From Chelativorans multitrophicus (GTDB lineage: Bacteria > Pseudomonadota > Alphaproteobacteria > Rhizobiales > Rhizobiaceae), in contig NZ_JAAAPL010000003.1 of NCBI RefSeq assembly GCF_011317445.1, positions 620,001-684,000 on the forward strand: a stretch of 64,000 nucleotides of DNA, read 5' to 3'. The notes beneath the pieces are model-generated. The model was not told the DNA's origin. It saw only the letters and a program-made list of their open reading frames with translations, and made no database searches. The position numbers and the translations under genes are program-made. This document shows, one piece after another, positions 1 to 7,356 of this stretch. Each line of letters opens with the position of its first letter. Positions within the stretch are counted from its first letter, which is position 1.

Positions 1-649
1 ACTCGAAGGCCAAGTCGGTTCGCACCGATCTCGCCTAAGAGCTCCTGTCGCAGCGGGCGCAGACCCCGAAGTGATGGAATCGCTCGTTGAGCGCGGTCGC
101 GACGGGCAGGTCCATGCCACGAACATCGTTAAGCAGCTGTCGAGAACAGCCCCGTCTGGCGCAACCGCATCCGCTTCGCCGCGATGGAGAAGGGCGATAC
201 TGTTATGCCGTCTGAGTCTATGGTGTCTTCGCTCAAGCCGGCGCTTAACTCGCCCTACTTCAAGGCGCTCTCGCCTGAGCAGCAGGGTCGATCCTAGACG
301 CCTACTGGCGTGGCATCAGGAACGTCGTGCCCGAGGCTTTCGATGAACCGTCGGAGTTCTCGGTGCAGAAGGGCATAGGCGTGACCGCGCTCCACATGCT
401 CCTGATCCAGGTGATCGATATTGCTCGCTCGCGGGGGATGGGGTCACGGAACCCGCGAGCTACGCCAGCATCCTGCGCGGCGCGCTCGAAGAGGTCGAAG
501 GCGAGAACGCTTCGGGCGATCCCGTCAAGAGCGTCACCTTCTGGCGCGCTGCCCCGCTGGGTGCCGCTGGATCCTGCTCGAGCAGTGCTGGGCGCCGTGT
601 GCTGGTTGCGAAGATGCAGCAGCGCCTCCTTAAGATCAGCGTGCAGTGA
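1..649 (+). pseudogene. DGQHR-domain protein remnant, multiply frameshifted and 5'-truncated
   Basis: Pieces of one protein can be read in order, but in different frames. A segment with VHATNIVKQL ends near 140; NSPVWRNRIRFAAMEKGD runs from about 145; ILDAYWRGIRNVVPEAF and FSVQKGIGVTALHMLL follow from 291; VTEPASYASILRGALEEVEG runs from about 443; and SSSAGRRVLVAKMQQ leads to a TGA at 647-649. Joining them needs at least three single-base frame changes, near 142, 290 and 440. The order and wording fit the C-terminal half of DGQHR-domain proteins, a family often found on mobile islands and related to DndB of DNA phosphorothioation loci. The family assignment is from memory of these motifs. The 5' part lies outside the window. 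It is either a decayed gene or an intact one damaged by indel errors. Confidence 0.6.
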
Positions 650-657
650 GGTGTGTC

Positions 658-891
658 ATGGCGAAGCGCGCTGAACCCAGTGGCATCATCCTCTCGGCGG
701 ACGATGCGGCAATCGTGAAGGGGGTGTTGGCCTGTGGCGACCGGCAGCATGATGTTGCTGCATGGTTCGGAGTGAACGGCGGCCGCATTGCGGAAATTGC
801 CACCGGCTCTCGGTATGATTGGGTCGCGCAGGCTGATGTGGCTGACCTTCCACCTCCCGGCCCTTATCCTGCAGGTCGGGTTGCTCATTGA
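658..891 (+). CDS. Small helix-turn-helix-like protein, probably frameshifted near its C-terminus
   Basis: The reading frame encodes about 77 residues from ATG 658. The core, with IVKGVLACGDRQHDVAAWFGVNGGRIAEIATG, resembles small rhizobial proteins that carry a short HTH-like segment (a recognition-helix pattern around AAWFGVNGGRIAEI). After LPPPGPY at about 860 the present frame soon stops. The next frame continues with an Ala-rich helical stretch (DAMAALAAAKAALASAEAMIRR) to a TAG at 965-967, and this is what the tail of such proteins usually looks like, so a one-base frameshift near 866 is likely. It sits 9 bases after the DGQHR remnant and just before a hairpin terminator, so it probably belongs to the same element. 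Function is unknown; DNA binding is only inferred. Confidence 0.5.
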   Translation: MAKRAEPSGIILSADDAAIVKGVLACGDRQHDVAAWFGVNGGRIAEIATGSRYDWVAQADVADLPPPGPYPAGRVAH

Positions 892-985
892 CGCGATGGC
901 CGCGTTGGCTGCGGCCAAGGCCGCTTTGGCATCTGCCGAGGCCATGATTCGTCGCTCGCACGTATAGAGCGGACATGTTCAACTA

Positions 986-1013
986 GGCCGCCTGGATACC
1001 TGGGCGGCCTTCT
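986..1013 (+). terminator. Hairpin terminator after the small HTH-like gene
   Basis: GGCCGCC at 986-992 pairs with GGCGGCC at 1003-1009 around a 10-base loop and is followed by TTCTTG. It lies about 20 bases past the likely end (967) of the preceding frame, as expected for an intrinsic terminator, although the U-tract is short. Confidence 0.55.
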
Positions 1014-1085
1014 TGCTGCTAATCAGGGCCAAGGTGGATGTGCATCTGCTTCCCCGCGCGCTCCCCGGCGTCCAGACAGCAAGAA

Positions 1086-1104
1086 GGCTCGGATGCCCCG
1101 AGCC
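1086..1104 (-). terminator. Hairpin terminator downstream of tRNA-Gly
   Basis: GGCTCGG (1086-1092) pairs with CCGAGCC (1098-1104). Read on the minus strand, the hairpin is followed by TTCTTGCTGTC and lies 27 bases past the 3' end of the tRNA gene, so it probably ends that transcript. Confidence 0.5.
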
Positions 1105-1130
1105 CTAAGCCATTCAATTTTAAGGAAAAC

Positions 1131-1205
1131 TGGAGCGGGCGAAGGGATTCGAACCCTCGACCCCAACCTTGGCAAGGTTGTGCTCTACCCCTGAGCTACA
1201 CCCGC
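1131..1205 (-). tRNA. tRNA-Gly (anticodon GCC)
   Basis: On the minus strand the sequence folds as a full cloverleaf. The acceptor stem GCGGGTG pairs with CGCCCGC, the D arm is GCTC/GAGC, the anticodon stem CAACC/GGTTG encloses TTGCCAA (anticodon GCC), and the T arm GAGGG-TTCGAAT-CCCTT follows, with CCA encoded at 1133-1131. The 3' end faces the degenerate genes at 1-967. tRNA 3' ends are common integration sites, so this gene may mark the boundary of a former island; no second copy of the 3' end was seen in the window. Confidence 0.95.
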
Positions 1206-1359
1206 TCGCGCGGTGAAACACCGCAAGCGGCGCTTATATGGCCGAACTCCTCGGCGATTGCAACAGGGAATTCATGTTTCCTTACCGACATTGCGCCTCG
1301 GCTTGCACATAGTCAGGCAAAGCGCCTAAACAGACCGCTTCGCGAATTGGAGAGCCAGC

Positions 1360-1858
1360 GTGCCGGCAACCACTCAAGACCTGATGCGCTATCTCGACGA
1401 ACTCGGCATCGAGGTGAAGACATTTGAGCATCCGCCCCTCTTCACGGTTGAGGAGTCGCGTAGCCTGCGCGGCAAAATCCCCGGCGCGCATACAAAGAAC
1501 CTGTTCCTGAAGGATAAGAAGGACAGGCTCTTTCTCCTGACTGTGGAAGAGGAGGCGCGACTGGACCTTAAAGCCATCCATCAGCTCATCGGGGGCATCC
1601 GGTCACGTATCCTTCGGCAGCGCGGAAAAGCTGATGGCGTTCCTTGGTGTGACGCCGGGCTCCGTGACGCTGTTCGGCGTAATCAATGATATCGAGCGGC
1701 GTGTTCAGGTCGTCCTGGATGAGGCGCTTGTTGAAAGCGAAGTGATCAACGTCCATCCTCTTCACAACGAGGCCACGACTTCCATCCGCAACGTGGATTT
1801 GATACGCTTTCTCCGCTCAACCGGACACGAGCCGGCCATCTTGAAAATAACGCAATGA
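1360..1858 (+). pseudogene. ProX/YbaK-family aminoacyl-tRNA deacylase, one-base frameshift
   Basis: The protein reads from GTG 1360 (ggaga upstream) with YLDELGIEVKTFEHPPLFTVEES and HTKNLFLKDKK, typical of the ProX/YbaK editing domain that hydrolyses mischarged Ala-tRNA-Pro or similar. At the G5 run 1591-1595 the frame breaks. Removing one G gives a continuous reading, HQLIGASGHVSFGSAEKLMAFLGVTPGSVTLFGVIND, through ERRVQVVLDEAL to the TAA at 1856-1858. The restored product is about 165 residues, normal for a free-standing ProX. Because the change is in a homopolymer and the rest of the domain is well preserved, a sequencing error is as likely as true inactivation. Confidence 0.8.
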
Positions 1859-1945
1859 ACGCCACATCACGGGAGCCGCTTTGCGTTTGCCGGATCGGCT
1901 GTTATCTGCAAGTTTCAAGGGACGGACAATTCTAGGAAGGCCGAC

Positions 1946-2926
1946 ATGAACGACCGTGAAAACCCATATGCGGGCGGTGGAATGACAGGCAATGTCACCT
2001 TCGGCGGCGCGTCCCGCGCGGATGCCGGCGGCGCTGCCGCCCACGCACTTGCGCCTTCCTCCGGGGATCTCATAAAAGACACAAGCACCGCTTCCTTTGC
2101 CGCGGATGTGATTCAGGAATCCCGCAATCAGCCCGTGCTTGTGGATTTCTGGGCGCCCTGGTGCGGGCCTTGCAAGCAGCTTACGCCCCTGCTCGAAAAA
2201 GCGGTGCGCGAGGCGGGCGGCCGCGTGAAGCTGGTGAAGCTCAATATCGATGACCATCCGGCCATTCCAGGCCAATTGGGCATCCAGTCCATTCCGGCCA
2301 TCATTGCCTTCAAGGAAGGCCAGCCCGTCGATGGCTTCATGGGTGCCGTTCCGGAGAGCCAGATCCGCGATTTCATAAAGCGGATTTCCGCTGGCGGCAG
2401 CAAAGTGGAGGAGGCGCTGGCAGCCGCCGCCGAGGCGCGCGAAGCCGGCGATTCGCAGATGGCGGCGCAAATCTACTCGGCCGTCCTCCAGCAGGAACCC
2501 GAGCAGGTGGACGCACTTGCGGGACTTGCAGATCTTCTCTTCGAAGCGGGACAGACAGACGAGGCGCGCTCGCTGCTCGACCAGGTGCCGGACGCCAAGA
2601 AGAACGCGGCGGCTGTGGCCACGGTGCGCGCGAAGATGGCCCTTGCCGAGCAGGTGGCCGGCCTGGGCAATCCGGCCGAGCTTCAGCAACGCCTTGCCTC
2701 GAATCCTGATGATCATCAGGCTCGTTTCGACCTGGCGCTGATCCTCAATGCTCAGGGAAAGCGCGCGGAAGCGGCCGACAATCTTCTCGCCATCATCAAG
2801 GCGGATCGCAGCTGGAACGACGATGCAGCGCGGGGCAAGCTGCTTGAGCTTTTCGATGCCTGGGGGATGACGGATCCTGCAACGCTCTCCGCGCGGCGCA
2901 GGCTCTCTTCGCTCCTGTTCTCGTAG
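1946..2926 (+). CDS. cnoX: Thioredoxin-TPR protein, CnoX (YbbN)-like chaperone-oxidoreductase
   Basis: This is a 326-residue protein with a disordered Gly/Ala-rich N-terminus (1-45), a thioredoxin fold (about 47-150) containing the active site WCGPC at 72-76 and cis-Pro in SIPAIIAF, and C-terminal TPR-like helices (about 155-326). The architecture matches CnoX/YbbN, which protects client proteins from overoxidation and hands them to GroEL or DnaK. The Escherichia coli protein has lost the redox-active CXXC, whereas this one keeps both Cys, like alphaproteobacterial CnoX, so it can be a true oxidoreductase. It is followed on the same strand by a LON-domain protein and a Trm112-like protein. 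Often annotated simply as thioredoxin. Confidence 0.85.
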   Translation: MNDRENPYAGGGMTGNVTFGGASRADAGGAAAHALAPSSGDLIKDTSTASFAADVIQESRNQPVLVDFWAPWCGPCKQLTPLLEKAVREAGGRVKLVKLNIDDHPAIPGQLGIQSIPAIIAFKEGQPVDGFMGAVPESQIRDFIKRISAGGSKVEEALAAAAEAREAGDSQMAAQIYSAVLQQEPEQVDALAGLADLLFEAGQTDEARSLLDQVPDAKKNAAAVATVRAKMALAEQVAGLGNPAELQQRLASNPDDHQARFDLALILNAQGKRAEAADNLLAIIKADRSWNDDAARGKLLELFDAWGMTDPATLSARRRLSSLLFS

Positions 2927-2994
2927 CCATTTTTGGGGGGGCAGGGAATCGCGGGACTTCGGCGATATCCTTGGCTCCCGCCAGGAGATGAGAT

Positions 2995-3666
2995 GTGAAA
3001 GCCGGTAACGCCGTTTACCACGATATCGCTGACCTGCCTGAGATTATCCCTGTCTTTCCTCTGGCCGGAGCGCTTCTTCTTCCCGGTGGGCTGCTGCCAC
3101 TCAATATTTTCGAGCCGCGCTATCTCAGCATGGTCGATCATGCTCTGGCCGGCGGCAGGCTTATCGGCATGATTCAGCCGGGCTTCGATCGCCCGGAGGG
3201 GGCAGTCGCGGATTCCGCTCTCTGCGATCTTGGCTGCGTCGGCCGGATCGTTTCAATGAGGGAAACAGGTGATGGTCGTTATCTCATCACCCTGCACGGG
3301 ATTTGCCGCTTTCACCTTCGGGAGGAGATTGCTGTCGAAACGCCTTTCAGGCAGTGCCGTATCCAGCCTTTCCCCACCGACCTCCAGGACGACAGCTCCG
3401 CTGAGAATGTTGACCGGGTAAAGCTCATGCGCACGCTTCGCGCCTATCTGGAGGCGAATGATTTCGATGCAGATTGGCAGAGCTTCCTGCGCGCAGACAA
3501 CGGAACACTGGTGAATGGGCTTGCCATGATGGCCCCGTTCGGAGCTGCGGAGAAGCAGGCCCTTCTGGACGCGCCGGACCTGAGGGCGAGGGCCGAAACC
3601 CTGATCGCCATCACGGAACGCATCCTCGCGCGCAAGGAGGGCCATGCCCATCGGACGCTGCAATAG
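2995..3666 (+). CDS. LON peptidase substrate-binding (LonN) domain protein
   Basis: The product has 223 residues and starts at GTG 2995, with CAGGAGATGAG a few bases upstream. It consists only of the Lon N-terminal (PUA-like) domain: [35 protein letters not shown] near the start, then [29 protein letters not shown]. No AAA+ or serine-lysine protease domain follows, so it is not Lon itself. Such stand-alone proteins are thought to bind unfolded clients or act as adaptors, but their role is not established. It lies 68 bases after cnoX and 35 bases before the next gene, so co-transcription of the three is likely. Confidence 0.85.
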   Translation: MKAGNAVYHDIADLPEIIPVFPLAGALLLPGGLLPLNIFEPRYLSMVDHALAGGRLIGMIQPGFDRPEGAVADSALCDLGCVGRIVSMRETGDGRYLITLHGICRFHLREEIAVETPFRQCRIQPFPTDLQDDSSAENVDRVKLMRTLRAYLEANDFDADWQSFLRADNGTLVNGLAMMAPFGAAEKQALLDAPDLRARAETLIAITERILARKEGHAHRTLQ

Positions 3667-3701
3667 GGCGTCGGCCGGCAAGGTTTAAGGAGAGTACCCC
3701 C

Positions 3702-3917
3702 ATGACGGATGGCAGGCGAATCGAGAGGACGTCGATCGACCCGAAGCTTCTGGAACTTCTGGCGTGCCCGGTCACCAAGGGTCCGCTGAAGTGGGACCCT
3801 GCGAAAAACGAACTCATCTCCGCCAAGGCCGGGCTTGCATATCCGGTTCGCGACGGCGTTCCCGTGATGCTACCAGGGGAAGCCCGGCCGCTTGAACCGG
3901 ATAAGCCCCGGCGGTGA
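3702..3917 (+). CDS. Trm112/UPF0434-family small protein
   Basis: A 71-residue protein from ATG 3702 with AAGGAGAG eight bases upstream. It carries the Trm112-like core [42 protein letters not shown]. Related proteins are small zinc-ribbon-like scaffolds that activate methyltransferases in eukaryotes and archaea; only one Cys (in ACPVTKG) is present here, so zinc binding as in Trm112 is doubtful. Bacterial partners are unknown. It ends the cnoX-LON gene row and converges with leuD 32 bases on. Confidence 0.85.
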   Translation: MTDGRRIERTSIDPKLLELLACPVTKGPLKWDPAKNELISAKAGLAYPVRDGVPVMLPGEARPLEPDKPRR

Positions 3918-3949
3918 AGAACTGCGGAGCGGTTTGAAATGCCGCCCGC

Positions 3950-4555
3950 TCAGGCCCAGGGGCGGCTTTCGGCGTATTTGTTCTCGAAGGACTGGATGGC
4001 GGGCGCCTTTTCCAGCGTGAGCCCGATATCATCAAGGCCGTTCAGGAGGCAATGGCGCTTGAAGGCGTCGATCTCGAACTTGATGACACCGCCGTCCGGC
4101 CCATGGATCTCTTGCGTCTCCAGATTGACCGTCAGCGTGGCATTGGCGCCGCGCTCGGCGTCTTCCATCAGTTTTTCGAGTTCCTCGGGCGAGACCGTGA
4201 TGGGCAGAATGCCGTTCTTGAAGCAGTTGTTGTAGAAGATGTCGGCAAAGCTTGTGGAAATCACGCAGCGGATGCCGAAATCGAGCAGGGCCCACGGCGC
4301 ATGCTCGCGGCTCGAACCGCAGCCGAAATTATCGCCCGCGACGAGGATCTTGGCGCTGCGGTAAGCTGGCTTGTTCAGAACGAAATCCGGGTTCTCCGAC
4401 CCGTCCTCGTTGTAACGCATCTCGGCGAAAAGGCCCGAGCCGAGCCCGGTGCGCTTGATCGTCTTCAGATAATCCTTCGGGATGATCATATCTGTATCGA
4501 TATTGACGATCGGCAGAGGCGCGGCGACGCCGGTGAGCGTGGTGAACTTTTCCAT
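3950..4555 (-). CDS. leuD: 3-isopropylmalate dehydratase small subunit
   Basis: The product has 201 residues from ATG 4555 ([26 protein letters not shown]). An in-frame upstream start would add eight residues not seen in the family. It contains the swivel-domain signature [14 protein letters not shown] at about 77-90 and [18 protein letters not shown]. With LeuC it isomerises 2-isopropylmalate to 3-isopropylmalate in leucine biosynthesis; the iron-sulfur cluster is on LeuC. leuC and leuB are not in this window, as is usual in rhizobia where the leu genes are scattered. It is transcribed divergently from the CoA-lyase gene at 4649. Confidence 0.95.
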   Translation of the reverse strand: MEKFTTLTGVAAPLPIVNIDTDMIIPKDYLKTIKRTGLGSGLFAEMRYNEDGSENPDFVLNKPAYRSAKILVAGDNFGCGSSREHAPWALLDFGIRCVISTSFADIFYNNCFKNGILPITVSPEELEKLMEDAERGANATLTVNLETQEIHGPDGGVIKFEIDAFKRHCLLNGLDDIGLTLEKAPAIQSFENKYAESRPWA

Positions 4556-4648
4556 GAACTTTTTGCCTAGCTGCAACACTTGGGTGACATCCCTTTACAA
4601 CAACCATGCGGATACGCAAAGCCCTTGCGCCCTTCTGCGCGCTGCGCC

Positions 4649-5542
4649 ATGAAAGTGCGCATGCATGAGCCCCTGCCTCGCCTGCGCCGCTCCGTCCTTT
4701 ATGTGCCCGCCAGCAACGAAAAGGCGCTGCGCAAAAGCGCTGCGCTCCCCTGCGATGCCGTCATCTATGACCTGGAAGACGCGGTCGGGCCCGAGGAGAA
4801 AGAAGATGCGCGCGAGCGCCTGCGCGGCTTTCTTGCCGGATCCGGGCGGCCGAAATGCGAGACCGTCATCCGCGTCAATGCACTGTCGAGCGAATGGGGG
4901 ACCGGGGACCTGCAGGTCGCAGGAGCCTGCCGGCCCGACGCAATCCTGCTGCCCAAAATAGATGGCCCACGCGATATTCTCGATGTCGATGCGGTGCTCG
5001 ACGAGACGGATGCGCCGCGCTCGATCCGCCTTTGGGCCATGGTCGAAACCGCCCGCAGCGTGCTCAATATAGGCGCAATCGCGGAGTTGGGGCGCGATCC
5101 CGCCGCGCGGCTTTCCTGCCTCGTTGCCGGTACGAACGACATTGCCAAGGAAACGCGCGTCACCAGCCGGATCAATATGGCGCCCTGGCTGATGCAGATC
5201 GTTCTTGCCGCCCGTGCCGGAAACCTGACAGCGCTGGACGGGGTGTCCAACGATTTTCGCGATCTGGAAGCCTTCGCGCGGGAATGCGCGGAAGCCCGCG
5301 CCATGGGATTCGACGGCAAGACGCTGATCCATCCCGCGCAGATCGATCCCGCCAACGCGGCCTTCTCGCCCACAGCCGCGGAAATCGCGGAAGCGGAAGC
5401 TGTCGTCGAAGAGTTCTCGAAGCCGGAAAACCGCTTTCGGGGCGTCGTCTCCATCCAGGGCCGCATGGTGGAGCGTCTCCATCTCGAACAATCGGAAGCG
5501 CTGCTCAAGAAGGCGCAGGAAATCAAGGAGAGAGGTGAATGA
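4649..5542 (+). CDS. CitE-like CoA ester lyase (HpcH/HpaI aldolase superfamily)
   Basis: A 297-residue TIM-barrel protein from ATG 4649 (ATG 4661 is an alternative). It has the family hallmarks RRSVLYVPASNEKAL (13-27), YDLEDAVGPEEK (40-51, metal/acid residues E43, D44), the substrate Arg in IRVN (74-77), WAMVETARSV (129-138, metal Glu133), AGTNDIAKE and GKTLIHPAQI. CitE-like enzymes cleave or form beta-hydroxyacyl-CoA such as malyl-CoA or citramalyl-CoA. No citrate lyase alpha or gamma subunit is adjacent, so this is a stand-alone lyase, perhaps of the malyl/beta-methylmalyl-CoA or citramalyl-CoA type; the exact substrate cannot be read from sequence. The next gene overlaps it by ATGA. Confidence 0.85.
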   Translation: MKVRMHEPLPRLRRSVLYVPASNEKALRKSAALPCDAVIYDLEDAVGPEEKEDARERLRGFLAGSGRPKCETVIRVNALSSEWGTGDLQVAGACRPDAILLPKIDGPRDILDVDAVLDETDAPRSIRLWAMVETARSVLNIGAIAELGRDPAARLSCLVAGTNDIAKETRVTSRINMAPWLMQIVLAARAGNLTALDGVSNDFRDLEAFARECAEARAMGFDGKTLIHPAQIDPANAAFSPTAAEIAEAEAVVEEFSKPENRFRGVVSIQGRMVERLHLEQSEALLKKAQEIKERGE

Positions 5543-5745
5543 GGCTCTACCGCTTTCTGTCCGGTCCGGACGACTCAAGCTTCTGCCACAAGGTCACGGC
5601 CGCGCTGAACAAAGGCTGGCTGCTCCACGGATCACCCACCTATGCCTATGACCCCGAAGCCAAGGCGATGCGCTGCGGCCAGGCGGTTTACAAGGAAGTG
5701 GACGGGCTGGACTACTCTCCCGAAATGAAGCTCGGAGAATACTGA
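5539..5745 (+). CDS. DUF1737-family protein
   Basis: A 68-residue protein whose ATG overlaps the stop of the CoA-lyase gene by four bases, which implies translational coupling. The pattern RLYRFLSGPDDSSFCHKVTAALNKGWLLHGSPTYAYD matches DUF1737, a short domain of unknown function in which GW.LHG.P is the conserved core. A link to the CoA lyase is suggested only by the overlap. Confidence 0.85.
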   Translation: MRLYRFLSGPDDSSFCHKVTAALNKGWLLHGSPTYAYDPEAKAMRCGQAVYKEVDGLDYSPEMKLGEY

Positions 5746-5765
5746 GGCGCGATTTCTTATCTGCG

Positions 5766-6209
5766 TCACGAGCCCGGGCTCGGCCATTCGTCCACCGTCT
5801 CTTCGATCCGCGCCATGTCTTCATCCGACAGGCCGAAATGATGGCCGATCTCGTGGATCAGCACATGCGCCACGATGTCCCCCAGTGTTTCCTCGTTCTC
5901 GGCCCAATAATCGAGGATCGCGCGGCGGTAGAGCGTTATGCGGTTGGGACCGTCGCCCGTGGCGGGGTTCCAGCGTTCGGCAATCCCCCGCCCCTCGAAC
6001 AAGCCCAGCAGATCAAAAGGCGTTTCCAATGCCAGGTCGTCCATGATTTCCTCGCTGGGAAAATCGGCAACCTGAATGATGATATCGCCCGTGAGCTTGC
6101 GGAACTCCTCCGGCAGGTTGGCATAGGTTTCCATTGCCAGGAGTTCGAATTCCGCAAGTGATGGTGAGAGCTGGTCATGCCAGGCGCGTGTCTGGTAGAT
6201 GCGTGCCAT
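5766..6209 (-). CDS. Minimal zincin-like metallopeptidase-family protein
   Basis: The protein has 147 residues from ATG 6209, preceded by AAAGGATAT. It contains HEIGHHFGLSD at 119-129: His119, Glu120 and His123 fit the HExxH zinc site and Asp129 the third ligand, as in the small possibly-neutral zinc metallopeptidase family of actinobacteria and proteobacteria. The rest, with ITLYRRAILDYW and IVAHVLIHEIGHH, fits that family. No signal peptide is visible, so it is cytoplasmic. Substrate is unknown. A longer upstream reading exists but has no family similarity. Confidence 0.85.
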   Translation of the reverse strand: MARIYQTRAWHDQLSPSLAEFELLAMETYANLPEEFRKLTGDIIIQVADFPSEEIMDDLALETPFDLLGLFEGRGIAERWNPATGDGPNRITLYRRAILDYWAENEETLGDIVAHVLIHEIGHHFGLSDEDMARIEETVDEWPSPGS

Positions 6210-6342
6210 TTTATATCCTTTGACGCGCATATAGCGCGTTCCCGCTCGCGATTCGAGAGGTCTGGCAGGGCTCGTTGCGGAGGGTTGGAGAAGAAGGAAT
6301 AAAATCCTTCTTGACTCCGTGGGGCGGCTCTGGAATCCATAA

Positions 6343-6357
6343 GAACATAACAGGAAC
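6343..6357 (+). promoter_or_regulatory. Putative LexA (SOS) box of imuA-imuB-dnaE2
   Basis: GAAC ATAACAG GAAC is an exact GAAC-N7-GAAC direct repeat, the LexA operator form used in alphaproteobacteria, placed 15 bases before the imuA start. The downstream cassette is a known LexA regulon member in this class. Confidence 0.75.
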
Positions 6358-6372
6358 GATCTATGCGCTGGA

Positions 6373-7356
6373 GTGAGCGGCATGGCACGCATGGCCATGG
6401 CGCAGGAAAAGCTTTTTGCCCTGCGCCGGGAAATCGCGAAAATCGAGGGCAACCTGCCCGAGCGTTTTGCCGCGCCGGAAGCGGGGGCTGGCAGCGAAGC
6501 TGTGCTGCGCCATTACGGCCGCCTTGCTTCGGGCGCGGGGTTTTCCGTCACCGGAGCGCCGCGTCTCGATTCCGCACTCGGCGGCGGCATCCCACGCGCG
6601 GCCCTGACGGAAGTATCGGGACGCGCGACCCGTGACAGCGGGGCTGTTTGTGGCTTTGCGCTGGCCCTTGCTGCTATTGTCTCGCGTACCGGCGCGGGCG
6701 CACAATCCGCCAGGCCGATCCTTTGGATCTGCCTAGGGGATATGCTTTCAGAGGCCGGCTTTCCCTATGCGCCGGGGCTGGGATCATTTTTCGGCCTCGC
6801 GCCGGACAAGCTTCTCCTGGCGCGCGCCGGACGGCTGGAGGATGCGCTTTGGGCCGCGGAAGAGGCGGCTCGCCTGGGCAGTTTTTCCGCCACCATTCTG
6901 GAACTGCGAGGCAATCCGGCAAAGCTCGACCTGACGGCCACGCGCCGCCTCCATCTTCGCGCCAGGGAAGCGGCACAGCCTGTTTTGCTCATCCGCCACT
7001 CGGCGGAGCCGGAGCCGACGGCGGCCCCCACGCGCCTGCTTGTCTCGCCCGCGCCTTCCCCCCTGCGGGAGGCGCTTGCCGGGCCGCTTCCCCGCTCCAT
7101 CGGCCCGCCGGCCTTCGCCGCCACCTTGTCCAAGAGCAGGACGGGGAAAGATGGAACATTCGTGCTGGACTGGAACTCCCATGACTTTGCCTTTCAGGAA
7201 AGATGGCCCGCCGGAGAGCGGCGAATTGTTCGCGAGAGCGGCCGAGAAGCGCAGAATCCTGGCCATCTGGCTGCCGCATCTTTCAACGGACCGGATTCTG
7301 CGCCGGCGGCACGGGCCCGGCTGGCGCTCAGGCCAGAACGAAGGCGCGCGGGCTGA
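6373..7356 (+). CDS. imuA: ImuA, mutasome accessory protein (RecA/SulA-like)
   Basis: A 327-residue product from GTG 6373 (ATGs at 6382, 6391 and 6397 are alternatives). The RecA-like N-terminal part shows LDSALGGGIPRAALTEVSG at 65-83, but the Walker A that RecA has next is replaced by GRATRDSGAV, so ATP binding is doubtful. ILWICLGDMLSEAGFPYAPGL and ATILELRG follow the ImuA pattern. ImuA works with ImuB and DnaE2 in SOS mutagenesis and interacts with RecA. The C-terminal 58 residues are coded in the region that also codes ImuB (176-base overlap); that tail (Ala/Arg/Gly-rich) is not typical and may be a by-product of a late stop. Confidence 0.9.
   Translation: MSGMARMAMAQEKLFALRREIAKIEGNLPERFAAPEAGAGSEAVLRHYGRLASGAGFSVTGAPRLDSALGGGIPRAALTEVSGRATRDSGAVCGFALALAAIVSRTGAGAQSARPILWICLGDMLSEAGFPYAPGLGSFFGLAPDKLLLARAGRLEDALWAAEEAARLGSFSATILELRGNPAKLDLTATRRLHLRAREAAQPVLLIRHSAEPEPTAAPTRLLVSPAPSPLREALAGPLPRSIGPPAFAATLSKSRTGKDGTFVLDWNSHDFAFQERWPAGERRIVRESGREAQNPGHLAAASFNGPDSAPAARARLALRPERRRAG

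Noticed and set aside
1038-1427. A plus-strand frame across the tRNA-Gly
   Set aside because: It would be translated through the tRNA gene and has no similarity to any family.
6210-6452. An upstream extension of the small zincin
   Set aside because: It would run through the LexA box and imuA start; the ATG at 6209 has a good AAAGGATAT site and gives the normal family length.
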